Positions 25,363 through 34,238 of a stretch of 64,000 nucleotides of DNA are shown here, piece after piece. Made by a program: the position numbers and the translations under genes. Position 1 is the stretch's first letter; the number at the start of each line of letters is the position of its first letter. Under the pieces are notes generated by a model, which was given only the letters and a program-made list of their open reading frames with translations, did no database searches and was not told the DNA's origin. The stretch comes from Algoriphagus hitonicola (GTDB taxonomy: Bacteria; Bacteroidota; Bacteroidia; Cytophagales; Cyclobacteriaceae): the NCBI RefSeq assembly GCF_900113375.1, contig NZ_FOPC01000003.1, forward strand, positions 1 through 64,000, in the 5' to 3' direction.

Positions 25363-26034
25363 ATGTCCAGTATTTTTGTCGAAAACCTATTTTCCATTCT
25401 GAGAGAAGAGTTGATTGCTGTAGAGGAGAATTTCACTCTTGAGGTGAATCCGGATTTTCTCGATGAAAAAGGAAAAAATTGGCTTCAGGAAATTTTCGAA
25501 GAGTTGAGCGGACAAGGGTCTTTTCCCCAACTCGAAAAAGTAAAATTTGATCTGAAAATTAACCGAACAGTAGTTCTTTTTGACTTTGAGTTGAATTTTA
25601 ATCGATATCGGTTAAAAACTTTTAGATCAGGACTTTATGAAAATTTTCAATTTCCATTTGTCGAGTCACATAAGCGCCTATGCAGAACTTACGAAAAGGA
25701 ATGCATGAAAGCAGGACTACAGGCTCGATATTGGAATGGGCCTCCTGTGGCAACTCAGTGGTTTGGGGATTCGGAGGAAATCGGGGACTTTTCAGGAAAT
25801 GGATCTTCAGGCTGGAAGCTGCGTGCCTACAATGATTCACAAATCGATTTATTGTCCAGAATTCATGGTTTTAAATTGATTCGGATTTCTCCCTACGAAA
25901 CACTCATGACTGGAGGCGCTTTACGTCGCTTGGATCAGCTGCTGATGAATCCAAAGGAGGAGCAGCAAAAAGTCGTCTTGAATTGGCTGATCCGAAAACT
26001 GGAAATTGACTCAGAAAAGAAAAACCAGCTCTAA
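25363..26034 (+). CDS. Conserved hypothetical protein
   Basis: The ATG at 25363 (MSSIFVENLF) is preferred because the longer frame would start with TTG inside the DUF2452 gene. The product is about 223 residues, soluble, mixed alpha/beta, with a central stretch RTYEKECMKAG and an aromatic QWFGDSEE segment. No family was recognised. It is the third gene of the unit beginning at 24754 and ends inside a terminator hairpin. Confidence 0.65.
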   Translation: MSSIFVENLFSILREELIAVEENFTLEVNPDFLDEKGKNWLQEIFEELSGQGSFPQLEKVKFDLKINRTVVLFDFELNFNRYRLKTFRSGLYENFQFPFVESHKRLCRTYEKECMKAGLQARYWNGPPVATQWFGDSEEIGDFSGNGSSGWKLRAYNDSQIDLLSRIHGFKLIRISPYETLMTGGALRRLDQLLMNPKEEQQKVVLNWLIRKLEIDSEKKNQL

Positions 26035-26050
26035 GTAGAACTGGTTTTTC
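26019..26050. terminator. Bidirectional terminator
   Basis: GAAAAACCAG (26019-26028) pairs perfectly with CTGGTTTTTC (26041-26050). The left arm covers the last codons of the hypothetical gene. It separates that gene from the convergent kinase gene. Confidence 0.75.
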
Positions 26051-26071
26051 AAATAGAGAAAGTAGATTGAT

Positions 26072-26689
26072 TTAGGAAAACAATCCAAAAATTTCCCGTT
26101 CGATTTTTTCGACGATATAGGAAAAATCCTCCGACCGCTCTACAAAATCCAGCTCATTGACATCGATGATAAGCAACTTTCCTTCTTTGTACCCGGCTAT
26201 CCAATCCTCATAATGCTGATTGAGATTTTTGAGGTAATCAATCCGCATGGTTGTTTCGTAGCTGCGGCCGCGTTTTTCGATTTGTCCCACCAGCTTGGGA
26301 ATATCTGCTTTGAGGTAAATCAGTAAATCGGGTGCTTTGACATGTCGAATCATCGAATCAAACAAGCTCCGATAGTTCCAATAATCCCGTTCAGTCAGCA
26401 GTTTGCTTTTATACAAATTGGCTGCGAAAATGTAGGCATCTTCGTAGATGGTACGATCCTGAACAGTGTTTTGATTTTCATCCTGGATTTTGCGAATTTG
26501 ATTGTAGCGGGAGTTTAGAAAATAAACCTGCAAATGAAACGCCCACCGCTTCATATCCTCATAAAAATCCGGCAAATAAGGATTATTGTCAACAGCCTCA
26601 AATTCGGCTTTCCAACCATAATGTTTGGCTAGTTTTTCGGTAAGCGTAGTTTTCCCGCTTCCGATATTTCCGGATACTGCTAAGTGCAT
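26072..26689 (-). CDS. Deoxynucleoside kinase
   Basis: A 205-residue P-loop kinase of the dNK/deoxyadenosine-deoxyguanosine kinase family. The Walker A motif is GNIGSGKTT at 7-15; the family DRxxxED block is DRTIYEDA near 98-105, and a lid Arg region GRSYETTMRID lies near 141-151. It phosphorylates deoxynucleosides for salvage of dNTPs in the cytoplasm. The hbd gene lies 27 bases upstream on the same strand. Exact base preference cannot be told. Confidence 0.9.
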   Translation of the reverse strand: MHLAVSGNIGSGKTTLTEKLAKHYGWKAEFEAVDNNPYLPDFYEDMKRWAFHLQVYFLNSRYNQIRKIQDENQNTVQDRTIYEDAYIFAANLYKSKLLTERDYWNYRSLFDSMIRHVKAPDLLIYLKADIPKLVGQIEKRGRSYETTMRIDYLKNLNQHYEDWIAGYKEGKLLIIDVNELDFVERSEDFSYIVEKIEREIFGLFS

Positions 26690-26716
26690 GGATCTATATT
26701 GATGAAAAGAGCGAAA

Positions 26717-27607
26717 TTATTTTTTGAAACGGGCAGCTACTTGTAGATCCTTGCTTCCTGGCGTGTAATGATAGAAACCTTCTCCTGTTTTGACGCCTTT
26801 ATATCCTGCTTCCACCATATTGATCAAAAGGGGACAAGGGGCGTATTTTGGATTGCCAAAGCCATCATGAAGCACTTTAAGAATGGACAAACAAACGTCC
26901 AAACCGATAAAGTCCGCCAATTGCAATGGACCCATGGGATGAGCCATTCCGAGTTTCATTACGGTATCAATTTCCGCTACTCCAGCTACTCCCTCGAAAA
27001 GCGTGTAGATAGCCTCATTGATCATAGGCATCAGGATTCGATTGGCAACAAAGCCCGGATAGTCATTAACCTCAACCGGCACTTTTCCCAATCCCTCCGA
27101 TAGTTTCATGATATTTTGAGTGACTTCATCCGAGGTTGCATAGCCTCTGATCACCTCGATAAGTTTCATCACGGGCACAGGATTCATAAAGTGCATGCCG
27201 ATCACCTGAGTCGGACGTTGAGTTGCTGAAGCGATTTTGGTAATGGAAATCGAAGAAGTATTGGATGCGAGAATAGCGGATTTGGGAGCTAAATAATCGA
27301 TTTTTTTGAACAGGTCAAGTTTTATACTCATGTTTTCGGTAGCAGCTTCGACCACTAGGTCAGCAGATTTTACACCCTCATCCAAATGGGTGAAAGTCGT
27401 GATTCTTCCCAGTGTATCCTCCTTTTGCTCCAAAGTCAAAATTCCTTTTCCTACCTGTCGGTCCAGATTTTTGTCAATGGTGGCCATGGCCTTTTTCAAA
27501 AACTCCTCTTTCAAATCGACAAGCGAAATCTCAAATCCATTTTGGGCAAATACATGAGCAATGCCATTTCCCATCGTTCCGGAACCGATTACTGTTATGT
27601 TTTTCAT
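26717..27607 (-). CDS. hbd: 3-hydroxybutyryl-CoA dehydrogenase
   Basis: A 296-residue NAD(P)-dependent dehydrogenase of the 3-hydroxyacyl-CoA family. The Rossmann motif GSGTMGNGIA is at 8-17, and the catalytic His is in IGMHFMNPVPVMKLIEVI around residue 140, followed by the usual VNDYPGFVANRILMPMINEA. It interconverts acetoacetyl-CoA and 3-hydroxybutyryl-CoA. Likely co-transcribed with the downstream dNK. It diverges from cvfB with 179 bases between starts. Confidence 0.92.
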   Translation of the reverse strand: MKNITVIGSGTMGNGIAHVFAQNGFEISLVDLKEEFLKKAMATIDKNLDRQVGKGILTLEQKEDTLGRITTFTHLDEGVKSADLVVEAATENMSIKLDLFKKIDYLAPKSAILASNTSSISITKIASATQRPTQVIGMHFMNPVPVMKLIEVIRGYATSDEVTQNIMKLSEGLGKVPVEVNDYPGFVANRILMPMINEAIYTLFEGVAGVAEIDTVMKLGMAHPMGPLQLADFIGLDVCLSILKVLHDGFGNPKYAPCPLLINMVEAGYKGVKTGEGFYHYTPGSKDLQVAARFKK

Positions 27608-27786
27608 TGTTAATGATTTAGAATATAAAAACGCTATTATTTGGGTTTATGAAAACGAAAAGTACTTTTCGTTTTGTCAAAACTACTTCTCCTTAGAGGC
27701 ATTTCCAATTTTTAACCGACTGATTCCAGTCATTGTTTGTCATATTTTCCCACCGGGAGTTTTGGATTTATCCATACCTTTACAGC

Positions 27787-28617
27787 ATGAAAGAACTAGG
27801 TTTAATCAGCAAATTACCGATTAATCGATTCACGGATTTTGGTGCCTATTTGGCCTTGGAAGATGGAGATGAGTTATTGCTGCCTCAGGGCTATCTGACC
27901 GGAAACGAGCGAGAGGGAGATGTGTTAGAGGTTTTTGTTTACACTGACAGCGAAGATCGTCCTGTAGCGGTTACCGATCGGCCAAATGCACTCTTGGATG
28001 AATGGGCTGTAATGGAGGCAAAAGAAGTGACTTCGTTTGGGGCTTTTATGGATTGGGGTTTGCTCAAGGACTTACTCGTACCAAATTCCGAAATGGGAAA
28101 ACCCATGGAAGTAGGAGGAAAATACCTGGTTAAAGTTTGCGTGGATTATCAGACCAACCGACTGATCGGAAGCACCAAGCACCGTGATTTTATCTATCCT
28201 GCTCCCAAGGATTATGAGCCTGGAAATGAAGTAGAAGGGTTGATTTTTGATAAAACTGATTTAGGGTATAAAGTACTACTGGAGGATCGATATGAAGGGT
28301 TGATTTATGCCAACGAGGTGTTTGAGCCCTTGGATATCGGAAACAAACGGAAAATGTACGTCAAAAAGCGAAGGGATGACGGCAAAATTGATCTTCAGCT
28401 TTTGCCAATGGGCCGGGAGAAGTATGAAGAAGGAGCGGAGAAGATTTTGAGTATTTTAAGAGAAAAGGGTTTTTTGAAGCTTCATGATAAATCCGACCCG
28501 GAGGAAATCAAATCCCAGTTGGGAATGAGTAAAAAGCATTTTAAGCAGTGCATCGGTCAGTTGTACAAGGCCAGGGAAATCAAATTGGTAGATGGAGGCA
28601 TCACACTGATCAACTAA
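27787..28617 (+). CDS. cvfB: CvfB-like S1 RNA-binding protein
   Basis: The ATG at 27787 (MKELGLISKL) is chosen over a longer frame because the S1-like fold starts here. The 276-residue product has consecutive S1-type domains (about 1-60, 65-130, 140-210; note VTSFGAFMDWGL) and a C-terminal winged helix (about 215-276) with MSKKHFKQCIGQLYK, as in CvfB/YitL. It probably binds RNA or ribosomes and affects translation or virulence-type regulation in other species. The YkgJ-like gene follows after three bases. Confidence 0.85.
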   Translation: MKELGLISKLPINRFTDFGAYLALEDGDELLLPQGYLTGNEREGDVLEVFVYTDSEDRPVAVTDRPNALLDEWAVMEAKEVTSFGAFMDWGLLKDLLVPNSEMGKPMEVGGKYLVKVCVDYQTNRLIGSTKHRDFIYPAPKDYEPGNEVEGLIFDKTDLGYKVLLEDRYEGLIYANEVFEPLDIGNKRKMYVKKRRDDGKIDLQLLPMGREKYEEGAEKILSILREKGFLKLHDKSDPEEIKSQLGMSKKHFKQCIGQLYKAREIKLVDGGITLIN

Positions 28618-28620
28618 GAC

Positions 28621-29136
28621 ATGGCTGTCCAAAAGAATCAGGAAGGGATGGATTTGGGTCAGTTTAGAAAAGAAAGCTTATCTGATTTTTCGTCTAATAA
28701 AAAGCTGAAGGACCGGCTTCGCCGTGTCAAATCCAAAAAATTGGATGAGGAATTTGCCCAGCTTCATGATTCGGTTTTTGAAGAAATTGATTGTTTGGAA
28801 TGTGCCAATTGTTGTAAGACTACCAGTCCGATTTTTTTGCAAACGGATGTAGATCGATTGGCCAAAGTATTTCGGATGAAGCCTTCGGTATTTTTGGATA
28901 CATATTTGCATAGGGATGCGGACGGGGATTTTGTTTTGAATAGTTCGCCCTGTCCATTCTTGGGAGAAGACAATAAATGTCTGGTGTACGAAGATCGTCC
29001 GAAAGCCTGCCGAGAGTATCCTCACACCAATCGGAAGAATATGCACGGAATTTTGGGCTTGACTCTTAAAAACACCTTGGTTTGCCCCGCTGTTTACAAA
29101 ATTTTTCAGCAGATTGGCAAAGATTATAGGAAGTAA
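28621..29136 (+). CDS. YkgJ-type cysteine-cluster protein
   Basis: A 171-residue protein of the zinc- or iron-chelating CxxCxxCC family (UPF0153/YkgJ). Cysteines are in CLECANCC near 57-64, CPFLGEDNKC near 101-110 and the C of KACREYP. A Fe-S or zinc site is the family expectation; the reaction is unknown. It starts three bases after cvfB. Confidence 0.85.
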   Translation: MAVQKNQEGMDLGQFRKESLSDFSSNKKLKDRLRRVKSKKLDEEFAQLHDSVFEEIDCLECANCCKTTSPIFLQTDVDRLAKVFRMKPSVFLDTYLHRDADGDFVLNSSPCPFLGEDNKCLVYEDRPKACREYPHTNRKNMHGILGLTLKNTLVCPAVYKIFQQIGKDYRK

Positions 29137-29178
29137 AACTTTTTTTTGGCTTTTTTGAATATCAAACCTATCAATGAT

Positions 29179-30114
29179 ATGACTGAAACTAAGGAGACGC
29201 ACTTTTTAGGCGTTGACGTGGGAGGAACCCACTTAAAAATCGGGCTCGTCGATAAAAACGGGACCATTGTGGATTTTGAAAAGGAGGAAACCATTCCTTT
29301 TAGGGATCACCCCAAAGGCTTTGGTGAAGCTTTTATTGAAGGTTTGGAAAAATACCTAAGAAAATATCCTCAAGTAGAAAAAGTGGGGATTGGTCTTCCG
29401 GGTTTGATTAGTAAAGACCGAACCACTCCTTTGGAGATTCCGGCTATTCCAAGCCTGAACAATTTCAAACTGAAAGAGGGTTTGGAAAAAAAATACCCGG
29501 GAATCGAATTTTATCTGGAAAATGATGCTGCTGCTGCGGCTATTGGGGAGTTTTATTTTGGCAAAGACGATGCCTCCGATAATTTTTTGTTTATCACCAT
29601 GGGGACTGGCATCGGAAGTGCCCTGGTTTTGGATGGACAGATTTTCAAGGGTTCGAGGGGAAATGCCATGGAAATGGGACATATGCTTTCCAAAGGAAAT
29701 GCTAGACTTGAAACCCTCGTAGGCAGAATGGGGATTTTGGACATCATGGAGCGATTAATCGCCGCCTATCCTGAAAAAGCCGGGAGGTTAAAGGATAATG
29801 AGTTGGGAATCCACCTTTTGGTAGCTACTGCAAGAGAAGGAAACGAAGTGGCTTTGATGGTTTTTGAAGAGGTAGGGGTGATTTTAGGTTCGGCTATTGT
29901 CTCTGCCGTACGTATTCTCGACGTCACTGAGGTTCATTTTGGAGGAGGGATTTCTGCCGGATTGGAATTTATGATGCCGGCATTGGAGCGGACGATTCGC
30001 CAATACCTTACTCCGTATTACAACAAAGACTTGAAATTGAAAAAAGCAACGCTGGAAAACAATGCTGGCACGCTTGGCGCCGCAGCGCTTTGTTTTATGG
30101 GTTCAGGGTTGTAA
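29179..30114 (+). CDS. ROK family sugar kinase, zinc motif missing
   Basis: Start taken at 29179 (MTETKETHFLG) rather than the upstream frame. The 311-residue product has the ATP site GVDVGGTHLKIG near 9-20, sugar-site LENDAAAAAIGEF near 113-125 and GTGIGSALV near 140. The ROK zinc motif CxCGxxGCxE is replaced by a Cys-free stretch after MEMGHMLS (about residue 165), a known but less usual variant. It likely phosphorylates glucose or a related hexose. Its last 20 bases overlap the convergent lipoprotein gene. Confidence 0.87.
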   Translation: MTETKETHFLGVDVGGTHLKIGLVDKNGTIVDFEKEETIPFRDHPKGFGEAFIEGLEKYLRKYPQVEKVGIGLPGLISKDRTTPLEIPAIPSLNNFKLKEGLEKKYPGIEFYLENDAAAAAIGEFYFGKDDASDNFLFITMGTGIGSALVLDGQIFKGSRGNAMEMGHMLSKGNARLETLVGRMGILDIMERLIAAYPEKAGRLKDNELGIHLLVATAREGNEVALMVFEEVGVILGSAIVSAVRILDVTEVHFGGGISAGLEFMMPALERTIRQYLTPYYNKDLKLKKATLENNAGTLGAAALCFMGSGL

Positions 30115-30487
30115 TTGTCACTTCCGAAACCTTGCTGATAGCATTCATTCGAAAAAGGACCCTGAGGGGTTCTTTTTCGCTTTCTACCCCATCACAGTTT
30201 TCACTTGGTTCGAGGAAGTAAAAGAAAAAACTTTGGCTTTTATCCACGAGTTCCACGCGATCCGGCCTCCCAAAGGTCTTGATCAAGGCCTGATTATCTG
30301 CCCCCAAAAACGAGTTTTTTATTCGCTGTAATTCATCCAGATCCTGCATCCGAAGACCTTTACAGCCATATCGGTCGCTTTTCCAGTTTTCGATATTGAT
30401 CGAACCGGTTTCCAGTTTGGAAGAGCAACCTGCCAAGACAATCATCAAGGTGATCAATAAGGAAATAGAGAATTTCATAGACTTCAT
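30095..30487 (-). CDS. Small lipoprotein of unknown function
   Basis: A 130-residue protein with a clear lipoprotein signal: hydrophobic stretch about 7-19 and lipobox LAGC. A TFGRPDRV block around residue 90 resembles the GxPxxV turn of BamE/SmpA-like lipoproteins, but the match is too short for assignment. A second Met at 30478 is an alternative start. It overlaps the end of the ROK gene by 20 bases, tail to tail. Confidence 0.7.
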   Translation of the reverse strand: MKSMKFSISLLITLMIVLAGCSSKLETGSINIENWKSDRYGCKGLRMQDLDELQRIKNSFLGADNQALIKTFGRPDRVELVDKSQSFFFYFLEPSENCDGVESEKEPLRVLFRMNAISKVSEVTITTLNP

Positions 30488-30791
30488 ATTTTGAAAGGCA
30501 AAGGTACATAAGCCAATTTTGCCAGAGCGGAAATATTTTCATTTTTACCGAATTCTGGGAAAATTTGATTTTGGTCGGCTAGTTTCGATTTTCTGGGTTT
30601 TAGGTGATTTAATCCTTATGATTAAGCCTCCGGATTTTCACCACTCAGTTAAATCAGAACAGAGGATTGGTTAAAGCTTGACAATCATGAGATTAATTTT
30701 TCCGACAAATATTGTCTCATTTACAAACCGAAAATAGGCCCTGCTGTTTGCCCAAATCGGTTATATTAGCGCATTCAATTGAATCAATATT
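30488..30791. other. Divergent intergenic region, no gene seen
   Basis: About 304 bases between a minus-strand lipoprotein and a plus-strand membrane protein gene. It should hold both promoters; no perfect TAnnTTTG box, repeat or long hairpin was found. Confidence 0.4.
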
Positions 30792-31280
30792 ATGTATCAC
30801 CGATTTGGTAAAGCCTTCTATTACTTTAGTATTGTGATTTTCTTGTTCATGTTGCTCTATTTCTATTCGGGCATGGGTGAGCAAGTGATTTATGATCTCG
30901 CAGAAAGTGAGTCAGGAGGAGGCAGAATAGGCAAAAATACCCTGTTTTATGGGCTAATTGGCTTTTTTATTGTATTGAACGTCATTGCGATTTTCCCTGC
31001 AAAAATGCTGGAAACAAAAACTCACCAAAAATTGCACAGGATTTTCCCTTTGGGCGATCCCTATCGGGATTATATTCTGACTTGGTTTTATTCCTTTGGA
31101 GGGGTGCTGAATGTGAGTTTGGGAATCATGGCCTTATATTTTCACGCCATCAACAATCAGGAAGGGATCAGTTCGGATTACTTTAACTTTTTCTTCTACC
31201 TGATTCCGGTTTTATTGGTGGCTTGGATCATTGGGCTATTCGCACTATTTGTAGGAAAAGCCAAACAATTGAAATCCTGA
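30792..31280 (+). CDS. Four-segment membrane protein, unknown
   Basis: A 162-residue protein with hydrophobic segments at about 9-26, 50-69, 95-117 and 130-156 and short charged links. No family recognised. It precedes parE by 16 bases and is probably in the same transcript, but any role with topoisomerase IV would be a guess. Confidence 0.7.
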   Translation: MYHRFGKAFYYFSIVIFLFMLLYFYSGMGEQVIYDLAESESGGGRIGKNTLFYGLIGFFIVLNVIAIFPAKMLETKTHQKLHRIFPLGDPYRDYILTWFYSFGGVLNVSLGIMALYFHAINNQEGISSDYFNFFFYLIPVLLVAWIIGLFALFVGKAKQLKS

Positions 31281-31296
31281 GCTTGAAGAAAAGACT

Positions 31297-33198
31297 ATGG
31301 CAGAAGCAGTTAAATATAACGAAGACAGTATTAAATCCCTTGATTGGAGAGAGCATATTCGACTTCGTCCCGGCATGTACATCGGCAAACTCGGTGACGG
31401 AAGTGCTCAGGACGACGGGATTTACGTGTTGGTCAAAGAAGTCCTGGATAATTCCATCGATGAACACATGATGGGATACGGACGAACGATAGAGGTTAAA
31501 ATTTCCGAGCATCGCGTAGAAATCCGCGATTATGGACGCGGCATTCCCTTGGGAAAAGTGATCGACTGCGTTTCCAAAATCAATACCGGGGGGAAATATG
31601 ATTCTGGTGCTTTTCAAAAATCCGTAGGTTTGAATGGTGTGGGTACCAAAGCGGTCAATGCGCTTTCGGATTATTTCAAAGTTCAATCCTATCGGGATGG
31701 GGAAACGAAGGTGGCCGAATTTGAAAGAGGGATTTTAATCGAGGACCGGAAAGTGGAGAAAAGCTCCGATCGAAACGGAACCAAAGTGATTTTCACTCCC
31801 GATGCCAGCATTTTCAAAAATTATCACTTTATCCCCGAATACCTCGAAAATCAGATCTGGAATTATGCTTATCTGAATGCCGGCCTGACCATTAATTTTA
31901 ATGGGAAGAAATTTTTCTCCGATCGAGGATTGTATGATTTGCTGTCCAATAAAGTCGATGAAGAAAGCGCCCGATATCCCATCATCCACATGAAGGGCAA
32001 TGATATCGAAGTAGCCATAACCCACTCCAATCAGTACGGTGAGGAGTATTATTCCTTTGTCAACGGACAATACACCACACAGGGAGGAACGCACTTGGCG
32101 GCTTTCCGGGAGGCAATAGTGAAAACTGTCCGGGAATTTTATAAAAAAGACTACGATGCATCGGATATCCGCCAAAGTGTAGTAGCGGCCATAGCTGTAC
32201 GGGTGCAAGAACCCGTCTTTGAATCCCAGACCAAAACCAAATTGGGTTCCCAATCCATCGGGCCGGAAGGTCCCACACTTCGGACTTTTGTCAATGATTT
32301 TATCAAAACCGAACTGGACAATTACCTCCATAAAAATCCAGCAGTTGCGGATGCTTTACTTAAGCGGATTTTACAATCTGAACGGGAGAGAAAGGAAATA
32401 TCCGGGATCAAAAAACTGGCAAACGAGCGGGCAAAAAAAGCCAATCTCCACAATAAAAAGCTAAGAGACTGTCGGGTGCATTATGATGACCCCAAAGCCA
32501 ACGAAGATCAGAAAAACAATACCATGCTCTTCCTTACCGAGGGAGACTCTGCTTCCGGTTCGATCACCAAATCAAGGGATGTGCAAACTCAAGCCGTGTT
32601 TTCACTTCGGGGAAAACCGCTGAATTGCTTCGGGATGACCAAAAAGGTGGTGTATGAGAATGAGGAGTTTAACCTACTTCAGCATGCCCTTAATATTGAA
32701 GATGGGATCGAACATCTTCGCTATCGGAAGATCGTCATTGCCACGGATGCGGATGTAGATGGGATGCATATTCGCCTGCTGATCATGACGTATTTCTTGC
32801 AGTTTTTCCCTGATTTGGTCAAAAATGGCCATTTGTTCATCTTGGATACCCCTCTTTTCCGGGTGAGAAACAAAAAGGAAACCATCTACTGCTACTCCGA
32901 TGAAGAGCGTCAGCGAGCTATTCATAAACTGGGTAATAAGCCTGAAATCACTCGTTTCAAAGGCTTAGGTGAAATATCGCCTGAGGAATTTGGGACTTTT
33001 ATCGGAGAGGATATCCGGCTAGAACCTATCATATTGAATAAGGAAACCAAGATTGTGGATCTTTTGACTTTCTATATGGGAAAAAATACGCCTGATCGTC
33101 AAAATTTCATCATTGACAATTTGAAAATTGAAAAGGATTTGGCTTTGGATGATCCTCGTAAACAAGAAGTAAAAGAAGAGGAGGAAGAGGCAGCTTAG
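31297..33198 (+). CDS. parE: DNA topoisomerase IV subunit B
   Basis: A 633-residue GHKL ATPase subunit of a type IIA topoisomerase. Seen: ATP-site VLDNSIDEH near 53-61, DYGRGIP near 78-84, [14 protein letters not shown], the QTKTKLGS loop near 310, and the TOPRIM signature [10 protein letters not shown] near 414 with [12 protein letters not shown] near 485. Acidic C-terminal tail. It works with ParC (34239) to unlink sister chromosomes. A gyrase B identity is less likely because the partner cluster is parC-like. Confidence 0.93.
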   Translation: MAEAVKYNEDSIKSLDWREHIRLRPGMYIGKLGDGSAQDDGIYVLVKEVLDNSIDEHMMGYGRTIEVKISEHRVEIRDYGRGIPLGKVIDCVSKINTGGKYDSGAFQKSVGLNGVGTKAVNALSDYFKVQSYRDGETKVAEFERGILIEDRKVEKSSDRNGTKVIFTPDASIFKNYHFIPEYLENQIWNYAYLNAGLTINFNGKKFFSDRGLYDLLSNKVDEESARYPIIHMKGNDIEVAITHSNQYGEEYYSFVNGQYTTQGGTHLAAFREAIVKTVREFYKKDYDASDIRQSVVAAIAVRVQEPVFESQTKTKLGSQSIGPEGPTLRTFVNDFIKTELDNYLHKNPAVADALLKRILQSERERKEISGIKKLANERAKKANLHNKKLRDCRVHYDDPKANEDQKNNTMLFLTEGDSASGSITKSRDVQTQAVFSLRGKPLNCFGMTKKVVYENEEFNLLQHALNIEDGIEHLRYRKIVIATDADVDGMHIRLLIMTYFLQFFPDLVKNGHLFILDTPLFRVRNKKETIYCYSDEERQRAIHKLGNKPEITRFKGLGEISPEEFGTFIGEDIRLEPIILNKETKIVDLLTFYMGKNTPDRQNFIIDNLKIEKDLALDDPRKQEVKEEEEEAA

Positions 33199-33296
33199 TC
33201 GGAATGATCCACCTGGCTTTATTGTATAAAAAATGCAAATTATATTGAAATTGTAAAAAATATGCAATAAATTAGAATTCAAATCAACAGAAAAAT

Positions 33297-33926
33297 ATGC
33301 TGAATTGGATTTTAATGGGGGATATCATTGACAGTAGTAAGCAGGATGCTGTTCTGCTTCAGCAGGAATTTGCAAAATTGATTGATCAGATCAATCATGA
33401 TTTTGCTGAGGATTTGCTTTCTCCTTTGACTATCACCTTGGGCGATGAGTTTCAGTCCGTTGTTAAAAGCTTGAGGGCATCTGTCGAAATTCTGATTAAA
33501 CTGGAAGAGCAGAAATGGAATCTAAACTGTCCAGTTAACTTAAGATACAGCTTGGGGTATGGCGAAATTTCAACTCCCATAAACTCACAAATAGCCTATG
33601 GGATGATTGGAAGTGGGCTAATGGAAGTGAGAGAGTCTTTGATCGACTTAAAAGAAGAAGCCGATCGAGTGGTGATCCTCGGTGAAGTGCCGAGAGAAGA
33701 GGAGATGAAGTTGGCCTTGGATCTATTCTTGGAAATGCATCAAAATTGGAAGTGGAAAGACAGAGATATTATTTCGGGTTATTTTCTCACCAAAGATTAT
33801 AAGCAAGTTGCCAAAACCATGAAAAAGGATGTTTCTTTGATTTGGAGAAGGTTCAAATCACTAGGATTCAAATCCTATCAAAAGCGGAAAAGACTGGTCA
33901 AATTAATTTGTGAGAATGCTTCTTAG
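33297..33926 (+). CDS. SatD family protein with C-terminal HTH
   Basis: A 209-residue SatD-like protein. The N-terminal MGDIIDSS and TITLGDEFQ blocks are typical of SatD. The last 50 residues (KDYKQVAKTMKKDVSLIWRR) look like a helix-turn-helix. SatD proteins are poorly characterised; first described in a streptococcal acid-stress locus. The gene lies between parE and parC. A possible promoter (TTG at 33222, TATATTGA at 33241) lies upstream. It overlaps the next gene by 11 bases. Confidence 0.78.
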   Translation: MLNWILMGDIIDSSKQDAVLLQQEFAKLIDQINHDFAEDLLSPLTITLGDEFQSVVKSLRASVEILIKLEEQKWNLNCPVNLRYSLGYGEISTPINSQIAYGMIGSGLMEVRESLIDLKEEADRVVILGEVPREEEMKLALDLFLEMHQNWKWKDRDIISGYFLTKDYKQVAKTMKKDVSLIWRRFKSLGFKSYQKRKRLVKLICENAS

Positions 33927-34233
33927 CTTTATTGGTATTTATATCGTCTCTGAGATTTTGGCTTATTTTATCTTTCGAGGAGTCAGAAAATTCTATTTGG
34001 GAAGTTTTGGATCAAATCGCCCCATGTGGAATGGTATCATCGAGCGCCTTTTTTTATATCTCTGTTTGTTGAGCGGGATTTATCATGGCTTAGTTTTATT
34101 CGGAGCTTTGAAAATTGGAACAAGAATAAAAACTGAGGAAAATAAAATATCAAACGATTACTTTCTAATCGGCAATATGATTTCAGTCGGGATTGTCCTT
34201 TTGTCGGTCAATCTTTATCAAAAGTGGATTTAA
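33916..34233 (+). CDS. Small membrane protein paired with SatD
   Basis: About 105 residues with three hydrophobic segments (about 1-17, 42-63 and 80-100). The start is ATG 33916, with GTG 33910 as an alternative. It overlaps the satD end, and ends five bases before parC. Co-occurrence of a SatD protein with a small membrane protein suggests a pair in which the membrane protein passes a signal or anchors the SatD partner; this is inference. Confidence 0.68.
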   Translation: MLLSFIGIYIVSEILAYFIFRGVRKFYLGSFGSNRPMWNGIIERLFLYLCLLSGIYHGLVLFGALKIGTRIKTEENKISNDYFLIGNMISVGIVLLSVNLYQKWI

Positions 34234-34238
34234 ACTAA

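Noticed and set aside
28678-29202. 174-codon minus-strand frame antisense to the YkgJ-like gene
   Set aside because: The sense strand has a clear family protein with conserved Cys motifs; the antisense product has no features.
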